Assembly: GCA_038373865.1 (NCBI GenBank)
Contig: JAXGGA010002934.1
Span: forward strand, 47,889-111,888
Direction of reading: 5' to 3'
Length of the DNA: 64,000 nucleotides
Origin: Uloborus plumipes
Taxonomy: Eukaryota > Arthropoda > Arachnida > Araneae > Uloboridae
Below are positions 44,498 through 56,411 of this stretch, piece by piece. Position 1 is the first letter of the stretch. Each line of letters starts with the position of its first letter. Both the position numbers and the translations under genes were made by a program. The notes under the pieces were generated by a model. The model was not told the origin of the DNA. It made no database searches and saw only the letters and a program-made list of their open reading frames with translations.

Positions 44498-44696
44498 TAT
44501 ACTACACTGCAACCTTTCTTGACAACAACATCGTGACGTCAGCGTGACGTTTGCGTGACGTTAGCCTATGAAAACGAGCTAGATAAAACGTCACAGCCTA
44601 CTTGGCGAATTAAAGGAGATTGCTGACTGCTTGTGAGCTCTTTTTGGCTCCGCCCGTAAGGACGTTCAGTTTCAAGTTAAGTTGCATTTAGGTATA
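44498..44696. mobile_element. About 200-bp CpG-containing MITE, copy 2
   Basis: Reverse-orientation copy of 1614-1814. It starts TATACTACACTGCAACC and ends TTGCATTTAGGTATA, and contains TCGTGACGTCAGCGTGACG. Confidence 0.75.
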
Positions 44697-45348
44697 GCTT
44701 TGAATCAACCTAATTACGTATTTTAAATGGATTAAGGAAATTCTATCCTTTTTTTGGTATAGTATAGCTTTTACTATGCCTTAGGAGTGCTTCCTTCGTT
44801 TACTAGCAACAAATTAAAAACACTATTAAAATACGAGTTGGGCAGTTTGAACTGAAGAAACTGTGACTTATAGTTGCCCTAATTGACTGCACTGGTTTTA
44901 CACACACAAAAAAAAAAATTATAGCAAAAAAAAAAAAACGTAGAACATTTTCCGGGCTAGGTCTTGTCCTTACCAGTCTCACTGGTGTAAATTCTTGTAG
45001 GATGTTTTTGTTAAACAGTTTTTAGAAGTTTAACATTGTTTAGTTCATTTGAGTGAAATATTCATAAATGTCTTGCTCTGAAATGAAACATGCCTTTACT
45101 GTCGTTGCTCCACTTCTCAACAACGGCTGTTAACTGCATTTATATTTTTGGAAGTAACTCAACTGCAATTTTAAATCTTAATTTCGAGCAGCCGAGAGTC
45201 GTTCAGGATAAGTTTGAGCAACTTCAAATTTTTACTTTATATTTGACCTCAAAACAACCTAGAAAGGCCAGTGTTGAAATCCTACGGGGAAGTTTTATGC
45301 AATGTGTTTTTTATTTATTTATTTATTTATTTTCTTTTTGCAATAATA
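44697..45348. other. Anonymous AT-rich DNA
   Basis: A (TTTA)n tract near 45310 and short poly-A runs near 44910-44937. No gene recognised. Confidence 0.35.
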
Positions 45349-46751
45349 TCTTAATACTATTATAAATGCGAAAGTTTGGATGTTTGGATGGATGGATGGA
45401 TGGATATTTGTTCCTCTTTCACGCAAAAACTACTGAATGGATTTTGATGAAACTTTTACCATAATGTAGCTTATACATCAGAATAACACATAGGCTATAA
45501 TTTCTAACGATATTAGAAAACGTTTGATTGGTAGCGCTTTTTTCATTTTAAGGTACATTTTTCGCATAAATCCGCGAAGGCTTCCAGCAAAGTAATTCAG
45601 TATTTAGTGCATCATGTCAACTCCCAGTCGATAGCTAGAATTGCGTATATCATTTCCGCTTTTTTGCATTAAATGTTCAAGGCTTTTCTCAAGTCAAATC
45701 AAAAAGTAATTTTTTTTTTCAGCTTCATGGTTAATATAAAGGTTTTTACATAGACATTGGAAACGAACGCGTCAGCTCTTGAACGAGCTTTTACTCTATG
45801 ATTTGTATTTTAAAACATTAGTAGATTGTTCACGGCGTCAATTATTTTCTCGAATTTTGTAAATATGTGTTTTAGAGTATTGGTAACGTAACCGCTAGAA
45901 GAGATTGGCAACTAATAAATGGATTAGGTTCATTATTTTCCAATTTGATGGAGCTTTAAATACAACTTAACGGTATTTCTTAAATTTGTTTGCTTTGACT
46001 GGTCACTTTCTCTGGTACTTATAATAGGGCAGTTCCTTAGTATCCGATTGAACAGGAATTTTGCCAAATTTGCTGCAAGATTTTAATAACTGAGATTCTC
46101 GGCGATTTTTTCAACTGACGCCTATTTTTGTGCCGAAGACTACGTAATAATACTTTACTTTTTACACGACGTAACCAAAATAAACCGATTATTGTCTGAT
46201 ATTTATCGACTGCAGCAAAATATCAATCATCGATATAATACTCCCACATTTGAAAAGTTCAGTTTTTTTTCTTTTGTTTTCCGATTCCGAATGTATCCAT
46301 TAAAAACCTTTAAAAATTATGTCAAAAAGTAAAGTAATCCACATACTAAATTAATAAAACCCTTAAACAAGACTAAAATTACCACTAATTTGCATTTTTG
46401 CATAAATAACTGCTAAATGTTCCCTATTAATTTCGAAATCATTTAGGACAAAAACTTTTAACGTCATTTTGTGGTCAGCAATAGTATCTCAGAATTTGAC
46501 AACTATTTCTCTGTGACAAAAATTAGTGACATAATAATACTTAATGTATTTTCATAAAGTAAGTAGGGGAGCAAAATTATCCTAGGTATCCCAAAACAGT
46601 TACGCAAAAATTTGGCGACATTTTAAAAATCGCCAAGCGGTGTGTTCTGAGTTCTTTCAGTTCAGGAAAAAAAAAAAAAAAACAAAGGTGAGTATATAAA
46701 TTGTTTCTCAATATTATTACTGACCCAGGCAACGCCGGGTATTTTTGCTAG
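45349..46751 (+). mobile_element. Non-autonomous Helitron, 1.4 kb
   Basis: 5' end TCTTAATACTATTATAAATG, then the widespread arthropod Helitron phrase TTTCACGCAAAAACTACTGA. A (GGAT)n tract lies at 45383-45404. 3' end CCAGGCAACGCCGGGTATTT then TTGCTAG, with the hairpin just upstream. No Rep/helicase frame found. Confidence 0.82.
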
Positions 46752-47530
46752 TTTTACAATAATTACATAATATTTTAAAGCTTTTTAAATGCAAAATAAC
46801 AATTATTTTTTTTGAGAGGCTGAAGATGTTTCTACACACATCAAAAAAATTTTGAATATTCAACATCATAGAAGAGGTGGGGTGAATTCCAATAGAATGG
46901 CATGCATTATGTAAACTTTTTTTTTAATCACTCATTCTCGTCTTTTACGAATTTTCAAATTACGAGTTGAAATAAACATTGTTTTGCAAATGGTGCAAAA
47001 ATTATACAGGAATCAATAACCAAAAAGGAAAAAAAACAATGAAGAAAAAGACAATCCAAATTATGAAAGCTTATGTTACTTGAGTAGAAATGTATAAACA
47101 TGAGTGTATATCATGAGTGAGTGACAAAAAAATATTAAGCTAATTTTCAAAGATAGTGTGTTTATATGCAAGAAATAAAAGGGAGTTTATTTGTGGCCAT
47201 GACGTACTATTATACTCTAGTTAACATCTACTAGTTTAGATGTTGACATCTCTAGTTAACATCTAATAACATCATATTCGTCCAATTCCACCCTTACGGA
47301 TGTAACAATCAAACTTTAAACATTCTTGTTATTTTATGTTGTCAAGGATTTAACACCAAAATTTAGGATAGTATGAATAACATCGAATTATACAAGAGAA
47401 AAAAAAACAATGTAGATTTTTATTAAACTAAATTTTAGTTATAAGCGTGTAAAATTTAATTGTTACGTTTAAATTGTTACGTAACGATGGAATTGCTCAC
47501 AAGAAAAAACCTGCGCAAGCGCTTAATTTA
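46752..47530. other. Anonymous AT-rich DNA
   Basis: No feature recognised apart from a small inverted motif around 47215-47275 (CTAGTTAACATCTA). Confidence 0.35.
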
Positions 47531-47534
47531 CAAA

Positions 47535-48085
47535 AGTAAGTAACTGGATAAACCTTTTAAAAAATGACTGAAGTATAATTTGTACATTTCCTTGGTAACG
47601 CATCTTTGTTTGATTTAGCCAAATTGCAACAACAACATAAATTAACATAATAACAATATAACTGGATTAACATTTTAAAAATGACTCAAGTATCATTTGT
47701 ATATTTCTTCGGTAAAGCATCTTTGTCTGATTTAGCCAAAATGCAACACTAATCGAATTTAACATAACAGTAATATAACATAACCGATATAATTGGATAA
47801 ACTTTTTAAAAAAAATAACTCAAGTATCTTTTGTACATAATAACAATATAACTGACTTAACATTTTAAAAATGACTCAAGTATCATTTGTACATTTCCTT
47901 GGTAAAGCATCTTTGTCTGATTTAGCCAAAATGCAACATTAATCGAATTTAACATTCCAGTAATATAACATAACCGATATAATTGGATAAACTTTTTAAA
48001 AAAATAACTCAAGTATCTTTTGTACAGCTCCCCGGTAACGCATCTTTGTCTGATTTAGCAAGCATGCTAGAACAACATATCACCC
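47535..48085. repeat. Diverged tandem repeat, about 4.5 units
   Basis: The phrase ATAACTGGATTAAC (or AATTGGATAAAC) followed by TTTTAAAAATGACTCAAGTA and GCATCTTTGTCTGATTTAGC recurs near 47545, 47660, 47790, 47850 and 47980. Unit lengths vary (about 115-130 bp, one unit shortened). Non-coding. Confidence 0.78.
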
Positions 48086-48109
48086 ACCCAGAAGATTTCG
48101 CAGAAACAT

Positions 48110-49570
48110 AACGCAACATTCTTTATGGACATAACTGGATATCTTTTCCAAGCCCTGGAAGTCATAGCGAACATGGGTTGTTGGGGGGGGGGGGGGGGGG
48201 GCAAGTCAAAAGCACTTCATGTTCACTGAGCTTGGCTGTTGGTATGGATGGATTTATTTCGTGGGAGTTAAGTCTTGGGGGTGCTTTTTGGGGATTTTGA
48301 CTTCCTCTTGTCCCAGGGAGATTACGGCGGGGCTCCCTTTTGGAGGAATTTTAATCCAGTTTCTGTCTGAGGAATCCGTCCAGACGCGATGAGGGAAAAT
48401 TTATTGAAGAGCTCTTGGAGAGATAATCTCTGCGGTCTCCTCGTGTGTTGGTTCTCAGGGGCTGCCTGCTTCGTGGAAGCGTTGGAGTTCTTTGTGGAGA
48501 AATAATTGGGGACACCTGCTTAAGCGTGGATGGGACTACACATTGTCCAAGAAGTATTTATCTTTGTTAGAAATACTACAAAACATTAGAAACCAATTCG
48601 GAACTCACTAGGAATATGATCTCCTCAATGAAAATTATTCGATTTCCGTCATTTTTGTATAGTAAAAGTATTTCTTTATAAAATGGAAACATGTTTATGG
48701 GCGCATACTTTGAAATTAACACTAAAAAAGTATGAAAAACTTCAGTAAAAATGTCATTTTTAAAAGTTCACAACGTAATAGAACTGGATGAAATTTGCTT
48801 TTAAATACTAAAATATTAACATTTAACTGCCTAACTTTCGTGTTTTTAGCAATTCGGCTTTTTAGGTGTTTGTTTCCAAATAATTGTCAAACCATGGCAG
48901 TATAACAAAACAATCGAAATGATTTCGGGAGCTCCTTAAATCATTTAAACTAAAAGTTTCAAAAGCCAGATTATACGAAACTTTTGAATCAAGTGTACTT
49001 TTTACATTACTTGTTTATTTTGAGAAAAAAATTCAGATTGCTTAAGACCCAAACTGATTTACTAACTTGGAAGGTTTTTAAGAGAATTTTCATCGCCACT
49101 ATTTTTTTAACGGAATTGGAAATGAACCCAAAGTTTCTTGAAACAATAACTCCTTTTATGTCATCAAAACTTTACAAATCACAGGTTTATTATGTTTAAG
49201 ATATGATTCATTTCTAAAATGTGTCCGAACCGCTGTTAATTTTTTAGTACGTTATTTTGCGTTAATTACAAATATAGAATAATAATCACACTTTTGCAAT
49301 TTCCCTCTGAATGTACCAAGCATTAGAGTCAGCTTTTAGTATTTCGTCAAAATCCCGTGCTAAAAATCACTACCACCAACATTCTTCCGATTTATGCCTA
49401 TCATTTTGTAGTTCAAATTGCAGAATCATAATACATTGGAGCAATAACATATTTATATTTTATGGGAAGTAAATATCTGCTGCTATCCTCTACTTCTGTG
49501 TCGTATTTTGATCAGTACGCACTTATCCAGGAGAAACATTTATTCGATGCATTACACAGAATTTTTCAAT
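48110..49570. other. Anonymous DNA with poly-G run
   Basis: About 18 G lie at 48183-48201, followed by a GC-richer block to about 48540 without a sustained frame. The remainder is AT-rich with no recognised feature. Confidence 0.3.
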
Positions 49571-49816
49571 GTATCGTCGGAACCATGCTAAAATAACGAA
49601 TGTGAAAAATTGAGTTGTTCAAGTTTGAATTTTACAAATAATTAAAATTAAAATGCTGCCTTCGAACGATAGTTTTACACTCAAAGATATCTATAAAAAT
49701 TTAAAAATTGAAAATAACCAATTGCGTCAGGTGGGAAAAAATTATATTCAGTGTTTTGGCACTCCTAAAAAGTGCCAATTTTCACATTCGTAATTTTAGT
49801 ATGGTGCCGACGATAC
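49571..49816. mobile_element. 246-bp MITE
   Basis: GTATCGTCGGAACCATGCTA...GAATGTGAAAA on the left is inverted on the right (TTTTCACATTC...TATGGTGCCGACGATAC), with about 38-bp arms and three mismatches. Non-coding. Confidence 0.82.
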
Positions 49817-50114
49817 GAACTATTAAACTTTATTGGCTGTACTTTACAAAGGAGTCTTTTAACTACGGCTAAGGAAAATACTGTATTTAATATACAGTTG
49901 GAATTACTAAATTTTTGTACAACACATTTTTCTGAAATCTCATGCTTCAGTTAAACGTTTTACATTCTAGTTTAAATAAATAATGAACTGAGTACGCAGT
50001 TTAAAATAAAAAACGTATTCAGTATTATAGCTTCCGACTCTGTTACCACTGAATAAACATCAGAACACGTAAAAATACCAGCTCATCAGTTTAACATTAA
50101 CCAAAGCAATACAT

Positions 50115-50230
50115 GTATAAAGCAGTAAGTAACCGCCCCTAAGCAAGGGCTAAGGCAGAAACATGCAATACACGGCCTGCATGTTTCTGCCTTAGCCCTT
50201 GCTTAGGGGCGGTTACTTACTGCTTTATAC
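50115..50230. mobile_element. Perfect 53-bp palindrome (hairpin MITE)
   Basis: Arms 50115-50167 and 50178-50230 are exact reverse complements (GTATAAAGCAGTAAGTAACC ... ...), separated by the 10-nt loop ATACACGGCC. Perfect symmetry suggests a recent origin or ongoing arm-to-arm conversion. Confidence 0.9.
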
Positions 50231-50793
50231 CTTGAGCTCTGTCTAAAAAAATTTACGAGTTGTACCGTACCAAGTTGCAGTCTCTCGCTGGTATTCTAAT
50301 TTCACATTAGCTACCAGTTTTTTTTTTTATCTCTTTGCTTTATAAGAGGATTTTTGCATCCAACTCGACTACTTTCGTATTCTATGCTGATGAAAGCATA
50401 ATAAGCTCGAAACAGCTGTCCATGGATCGAAATAGCTGAGTTGGCGGGGTATGGCATGCAATATGTGTATCTTTCACAATTCCGTTGGAAATGTCGACCA
50501 TTATCTAAACTCTTCAGCATTAACAGTAATGTCTAGATAAAATCTCCTAAACAAAATCATTACGATATACGTTACCAATATTCCAAATAATAAAATCTTT
50601 ATTAATGAGTTCATAAAGTATTAGTAATAATAATAATAATAGAAGACTTACTGCCTCTTCCTTCTTTTCAGGGTATAACTTTGATGTACCCCCTCCCCCC
50701 TCCAAAAAAAATTAAGTGCCAAATCTGGCACTCCCTACGGACTTTTTAGGGTTGCTGTTTCTTATTTTGGTGTTGCCAATGGACGAGAAAAGT

Positions 50794-50807
50794 GTGACGT
50801 CACTTCC
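50794..50807 (+). promoter_or_regulatory. CRE/ETS-like composite motif, left arm
   Basis: GTGACGTCACTTCC contains a full CRE palindrome (TGACGTCA) directly next to a GGAA ETS core on the other strand. Such composites are typical of TSS-proximal metazoan promoters. The matching position in the right arm (61349-61362) keeps the ETS half better (CCGGAAGTGACGTA). Function is inferred. Confidence 0.5.
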
Positions 50808-50945
50808 TAGTGCCTGGTTCACTTGCATCGTCGTCTCATTTCTTCCCCATGTTATTCCTACGGAGATTCGAGTGAGGTCTAGTTTTTGCCAAATTTGAAG
50901 AGTTTTTTCTTATTTCTTAGCTTGGAAAAGCACTTCTTCGAATTC

Positions 50946-50954
50946 CAGGTAAGT
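50946..50954 (+). other. Putative splice donor of a first exon, left arm
   Basis: CAG|GTAAGT, the consensus donor, lies about 140 bp after the CRE/ETS motif. It is conserved in the inverted copy (minus strand, donor GT at 61208-61209). The upstream sequence has no long frame, so it would be a non-coding first exon. Confidence 0.45.
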
Positions 50955-52142
50955 TGATGTACAAAATGCACCCAGTTTGTTGCTGATTTCGAAACGTATT
51001 TATTTTTTGAGAATTAATTAAACTTTGTTTATGTTTTCGCATGCTGATTTCCTGAGCCACCATTGCTGCACGTAGTATTATTATGATTATACGTGATATT
51101 CATTTCATAAAAACTGGTTGAATTACTGAAACTATTTCCATCTAAAATGAGTAAGAGTCATCAAAATAACCGTATGCCATGATTTTTATGTGTTTTTCCC
51201 CCGTTTTTTCAGAAAACATAAATCTTATAGTTGATGTTCGAAGAACCGATATTTTCTAATGTTACCTCATTTGAAGTGTTAATTCAGCTATTTTTTATTT
51301 TAATATGCATATTAAAAGTTGGTTGTGATGTAAATTGTTGTGTTTAATAGTTCGTGAGCGCATCATATATGCAATGTGCGTATCAAATATTTTTTAATAT
51401 CGCTGTTCCACGTTGTGTTGCTATTGTTTTTCACGTTGAACGAATTTCATACGCATTTTCCTCTAATTAAAAGCATTTACATTCATATTCTATAAGTTAA
51501 AGTTAAAAAGTAAACCGTTTTGCAGAAATTTTATGTAATATCTACATGGTGAGAGTTGATGCATGTTTGTTTACATTCGTTTGATAAGTATCCTTTACGT
51601 TACTTCTTATAGTCTGCTGGTATTAGTTTCTTCCTACAATTTTATGGTCATAAATTACACTTTTTTATTCAAGATAAGTAAAAGCAATAAAGGCAATGTG
51701 CATGCCATAAACTTTTGATTTTCCATGTTCCGTGCTGTCATGCTATTAATTTTCACTGATCACTAATCGCTGCTGGTTTTCTTTATTAAAAAAAGTTAAC
51801 ATTGCAAACATATTGGTCAAGTTACAAAATACATCATGCATACTCTCTCTGTTTTTAAGAATAAGATTTGATTGCATTAGCTGAACCTATTTTTACCTAT
51901 ATGTATGATACCCCTCTGTTTTATCAATGTGGTGTTGGTGTTATTTTCTGCTTTAGTTAAATTATCGATAGGATTTCATTTCTAGTTTTGAGTCATTGTG
52001 CGTATTTTTTACCGAAAAATTGATATGACTTTAAAACATTTCAAACAGAATATCTTTCACGAAGTTGCGCAAATTGAACTTAGTTTTGACAATGTTGTTG
52101 AAAATGACTCTTGAATTTAAACTGATTTCTCTTTATTAAGAA

Positions 52143-52250
52143 CTAGCACTACCCGCACGGCGCCGCCCGTGCAATAAATGTAAAGGCCCTTGAATAAATT
52201 AAAAATGCGACGATCACTCTGGAGTAAGATAGTTATTTTCTTTTATTCAA
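52143..52250 (-). mobile_element. Helitron 3' end, minus strand
   Basis: On the minus strand the sequence ends GTGCGGGTAGTGCTAG with a GC-rich hairpin (GCACGG / CCGTGC) just before. It is a standard Helitron terminus in reverse. Its 5' end was not located. Confidence 0.6.
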
Positions 52251-52590
52251 ACTTACTTCACAGCAATTTAAATTCCAGTAAAATTTGGAGTTTACACATG
52301 TCGCCAAATAAATCAAAAAGGCATTAAACTAACGAAAACATTAAAAGCAGGATAGAATTGCGGTAACCGGGTCTCGGCGATTAATATTTCATTCTGGCAA
52401 CTCACTACCTTCTTAGAGGCAGAAAAATATTTTTCGATTTTAGTAATCCTACAACCACGGAGTAGAAAGTAGGAGAGAAATGTTTTACGGATGCGCTAGT
52501 TTGAAAGTGGCAACGAATTCTCACCGCCGCCAGAGGACGCTACACGACAATCCCTCCCTATTTCCTACGGGAATCAATGTAAATGATACT

Positions 52591-52902
52591 GAATCTGTCA
52601 TCTTTTTAAATGCTGCTATGGGAAAGAGAAAAACATTTTTCAACTGGATTTTGGTGTAAATCTTCGATTGACATTATGAATTAAATATGATTTTCATCCG
52701 TATAGGTGCCGTATTCTTTGAGAAATAGGTTTAATCAAATGCACTTGCCAAATCTGACAGAATCTGTCATTTTTTAAAGACTGCTGTTGGCCAGAATCTT
52801 TTTGTTCAACTGGATTTTGGTGTAAATGTTCGATTGACATTATAAACTAAATATGACTTTGATCCCACTGAAATTTTGCCATATTTTTTAAGAAAGATGT
52901 TT
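52591..52902. repeat. 170-bp tandem repeat interrupted by a hAT element
   Basis: GAATCTGTCAT...CAACTGGATTTTGGTGTAAA at 52591 recurs at 52760, period 170 bp. A third, diverged unit start (GCTAAATCTGACA) continues at 55090-55150 after the hAT insertion, so the array was there first. Confidence 0.7.
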
Positions 52903-52910
52903 AATCGACC

Positions 52911-55082
52911 CAGGGGCGTGCTTAGAGTTTTGGCGCCCTGTGCGAAATTTGTTTTAATAGTAGAGAAATAAACATTTTTTTATTTATTTATTTCCCCTCT
53001 CTCATAAACATAACACATTTAAATTATTACACACTGCAACATGCACCAACCTCAACACATAAAAACCAGAAATTATTTTGACATTTTACTATAAAATTGC
53101 TATATTATGTGAATTAAAAATAAAAAGAAAGAAAAGACACAGACGCAACCAAAATTTACCAAAAACAAACATTTATTTAGAAAAAGAAAAATCTAGAGAT
53201 TAATAAGTACATGAAATAGAATAAAATAAGCGATTCAATGAGGAATAATTTTTCTAGCTTTTTGAGCAGCAAATTCATCAATTAAGTTAGAAAAATCTAA
53301 ATAAATACAAAAAATAATTTTCAATCGATATTAGTGCTAGAGCATTAGTCATAATAGATCTTAAATACGTTTTTAAATTTATTTTAGCTTTGAGAATGAA
53401 GGTTCTGCCGAGACAACTGTATCTAAAATAGTTAGAAAATTCGTAAATCAATAACAAAATTTAGTAAAACATTTTGGAAACTTTTCAAACAAATATTTAA
53501 GTGGTTGAAATTAAAGTTTCTCTGGAATGGAATTCATAAAAACTTTTAACTCTGAGTATAAATCAGTTCCATTCACATTGTCTAATTCTAACGCCAAGTT
53601 ATTGCAATTAGTTATTAAGTCATGCTCTTCCAAAGTTTTTAATGCTGGAGTATTGCAAGGAAATCCAAATTTCTTGTTGAAATCTTTTTTTTTTTTTTGA
53701 AAACGCTCCTAGGTGTACATAAAAGATTGACTCGTAAAAAAATTGTTTGTTGACACTCTTTCTACGAGGAGTGTTAACAGGAGGAGAAGAAATTTCATTA
53801 GTATTCATTTCCAATGATAGAGAGCCTAAATCTTTCGCTGCAATTTCAGAATTTTAAGACGGATACAAATTAATGACAATCCCTTCCTTGAGGGGCCCTA
53901 CGTCGGCACTTTTACGATATTTAATCTTAAAATATGGAATTTTAAGCAATCTTCGACTTTGTTTTCGTTGGGATGAGGGCTCCTCTATGCGAAAATGTTT
54001 CGAAATTAAATACAAAAAAAGGGAGGGAGGCAATTGCAGTTCGTCTTTGATGACATTTGGGACAGAAATGTTGTTCTGGACTCTTCCGTCTTCCCCGAAA
54101 CATTTTTTAAGTTGTAATTCAAAAGAAAAAAAAAACGCAATTTTTAGACGATCTCTGATGATGCCAGGAGGGAAGAAACTGGGGGACACAAACCCGAAAG
54201 TTCTCTACCCACAATTTTTCGGTATGGAAGTTTAGAAGCGAAATAAAAAAACCGTAATTTTTGCTGACTTCGATGATATTAAGAGAGGCTATGATTCGGG
54301 GGTTTAACTCCTGAAATGTTTTGAAATTAAAAGACTGAAATTTGTAATCAAGAGATCTAAACCATGATATGTAAGTAGAGGGTAAGTAATATTAAAAAAA
54401 TCTCCCCTCCCTTGAGAAATTTTTAGATCCGCTCTTGAGAATTTCAAACTCAGTGTTTTTCAACTTCTCTATTAAAAAAAAAGTGTTTTCTCCATTAACT
54501 GAACAGCAGTGTTTAAGTTTATAGTAGAATTTTGCTTTGCTTTCCTAACGAAATTAATTTGAACAAGCAATTCGTACCATGTACATAAAGAAGTGAGAAA
54601 TTTGAAACTCAGTTTTGCATTTTGACCCCGTTGCAATTTCCGATATCTCAACTAATTTGTCATAAATATCCTCCAATTTGAAATCTAATATCTTTGATAC
54701 TTTCTATTCGGCATTCCCATCTTTTGTTAGATAAAGGCTCAATAGTAACATTTTTAACATACCGCTTTAGAATGTCCCATCGCTGAGTAGAAATAGAAAA
54801 TAAGATTTATATTTGCTGAATTATTCCAAAAGACAAGTTTGCCTCCGGCAGAGAAACTAATTGAAGAATTGGCCACACCGCCAAAAGCGGTTTGTATTTT
54901 AGATATTTTAAAAGTTCAAAAGAATAGTTTGAAGGAAAAAAAAATTTTTTTTCAAAGTTTTTTTCTCCACGCGCATACAAAAATATTATTTCTTTTGTAC
55001 AATTTTAGCGGCCCCAAAATTTCAAAATATTTTAGCGGCCCTGTGCGGTTGCACAGTTTGCCACCCCCTAAGCACGGCCCTG
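52911..55082 (-). mobile_element. hAT transposon remnant (ZMYM-type), 2.17 kb
   Basis: Termini CAGGGGCGTGCTTAG and CTAAGCACGGCCCTG are flanked by an 8-bp duplication AATCGACC / AATCAACC (52903-52910 and 55083-55090) with one change. The minus-strand interior holds pieces of a hAT transposase. Length and 8-bp duplication fit the family. The middle (about 53850-54500) appears to be a non-coding insertion. Confidence 0.9.
53235..54960 (-). pseudogene. hAT transposase remnant with hATC dimerisation domain
   Basis: Three minus-strand pieces are recognisable. Near 54600-54960 is a QRWDILKRYVKN-like stretch followed by PLSNKRWECRIESIK and DIRFQIGG, a segment diagnostic of ZMYM-like hAT transposases. 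Near 53520-53690 comes ALKTLEEHDLITNC and NGTDLYSELK. Near 53235-53450 is the C-terminal hATC dimerisation domain with IFLTI, SAEPSFSKLK (usually SAERSFSKLK) and LALISIEN, ending at a stop at 53235-53237. Stops and frameshifts are frequent and the zinc-finger N-terminus was not seen. It is a dead transposase and not a host gene. Confidence 0.8.
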
Positions 55083-55311
55083 AATCAACCGCATCTAACA
55101 TGCTAAATCTGACATATATGCGATTGTATGCGACATTTTCTTTGCATTGTACAATGTTATTTTTGCTAAGAATCAGCTCTCTAAATTGTTGATAAATTAA
55201 GCATGTGGCAAAAATGTCGAATCGCCTGCTGCCATATATTGTTGTTGTGCAAGCGTGTGAATATTGTGTAATTTTCTTTTTATAATCTAATTAATCATTA
55301 AATATTTTCAG

Positions 55312-55412
55312 GACCACATGCAATGAAGAAACGGTTCCAGTACAACCAGTCAGTCCCAGGCCAAGTAATATTGCATCTTACTCAGAAATTAACTATGCAA
55401 AACACAAAGTAA
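55312..55412 (+). other. Possible exon with splice acceptor
   Basis: TTAATCATTAAATATTTTCAG (acceptor AG at 55310-55311) precedes a short ATG frame of 29 codons (55323-55412). It lies downstream of, and in the same direction as, the putative donor at 50949. It could be a second exon of the same transcript. The peptide matches nothing I know, and the donor-acceptor pairing is inferred from motifs only. Confidence 0.25.
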
Positions 55413-55569
55413 TTAGAGAAAATTACAGAGTACAACAATCATGAAAAGAGCAAGTAGTGTTTTCTTGGAAGTTAAAATTATTTCTTTATCATTCCAGTGA
55501 TTTAATAAATGCAGCGGCATACCGCAATGCAAATTTATAAATACCTTGTTTGTCTTCTTTCTCCCGAAA
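55413..55569. other. Anonymous DNA
   Basis: No feature recognised between the possible exon and the SINE. Confidence 0.35.
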
Positions 55570-55750
55570 TAATCATGGTCCGATTGGTAGAGCGCGCAGC
55601 CAATTCGACTTGTGATTACTTTTGTAACTCAGGGCTCAGGTTCGAATCCCGGAGCTGGGGATCTTCTGCAGAGGGACTCCATGAAAATTAGCGGCGGTGT
55701 TGCTAGAGATTAAAAATCTAGACAAACACCTACGCCAATCATCGGGATTA
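55570..55750 (+). mobile_element. tRNA-derived SINE
   Basis: A-box-like TGGTAGAGCGC and, about 55 bp later, B-box GGTTCGAATCC. The arms do not fold into a full cloverleaf: the acceptor ends do not pair. The non-tRNA body reaches about 55750 (CCTACGCCAATCATCGGGAT). A 60-codon frame crossing it is incidental. Confidence 0.6.
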
Positions 55751-55839
55751 AGTCCCTTTATTAACAGTTTACAAACACAGCATCTGTACAGAAGAGATGT
55801 AAAGAAACAAATTTAACAACAATTACAAATTTGAACACA

Positions 55840-56035
55840 TAAGACATATGCATAGTTAATGATTAGTTTGCAATAATCATCTTCATGCACATGTTATAAA
55901 AGCATTTAATTACAACATATATAAAAGCATTTAATTACAACATTACATAAGACATGTGCATAATTAATGATTATTTTGCAATAATCATCTTCATGCACAT
56001 GTTATAAAAGCATTTAATTACAAAGACATAAAAGG
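55840..56035. repeat. Direct repeats of about 115 bp
   Basis: AATAATCATCTTCATGCACA then TGTTATAAAAGCATTTAATT occurs at about 55871 and again at about 55980, with a shorter ATAAAAGCATTTAATTACAA copy between them. Tandem duplication with deletion is the simplest reading. Confidence 0.75.
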
Positions 56036-56183
56036 TTATTTTTAATAACCATCTTTATGCAATAAAGTAAAAAAAACCTCCGCCGGATAGGATACTAAGT
56101 AGTTGAAAATTAAAAGTGTAAACCTTAGTATAACTTAAATAGTATAAACATAAGTTGCAATTTAACAATAAATAAAATGTCCA

Positions 56184-56331
56184 TCAATCTTCCATATCAT
56201 CAAAAGGGATATCCTCATCAAATAAAATGTCCGGATTCAAGGTTTTCTCCTTCAGCAACAAGCTTTCCCTCAGGCAAAGAAATTGCTGATAATTTGACAA
56301 CTTTTTCTCGACATTGTATTGAATCAAAATC
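56184..56331 (-). other. Possible terminal coding exon, minus strand
   Basis: On the minus strand a polypyrimidine stretch and acceptor (TTTTGTTTTATTTCAG, AG ending at 56332) precede about 48 open codons and a stop at 56184. The peptide ends in an acidic FDEDIPFDDMED. The base composition is less AT-rich than the flanks. It lies downstream of the minus-strand donor at 61208, so it could be the last exon of a gene starting in the right arm of the inverted duplication. No family recognised. Confidence 0.3.
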
Positions 56332-56411
56332 CTGAAATAAAACAAAAAAGTTTTTGTGAAATTCAACTTAATAAATTTGTATCTGAAACTGACTAACTGC
56401 TTGAAAGTCAA

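Larger units (their letters stand above)
50720..51760 (+). repeat. Inverted duplication, left arm (promoter/first-exon-like)
   Basis: Matches the reverse complement of 60130-61430, very closely in 50840-51560 and less closely toward 51760. It contains an ETS/CRE-like promoter motif (50794-50807), a region lacking long frames, and a perfect splice donor (50946-50954). No copy of this sequence was seen elsewhere in the window, so it looks like a segmental duplication of a gene's 5' end and not a transposon. Confidence 0.85.

Noticed and set aside
55575..55655. Functional tRNA gene
   Set aside because: A and B boxes are present but the acceptor and anticodon stems do not pair, and a SINE-like body follows.
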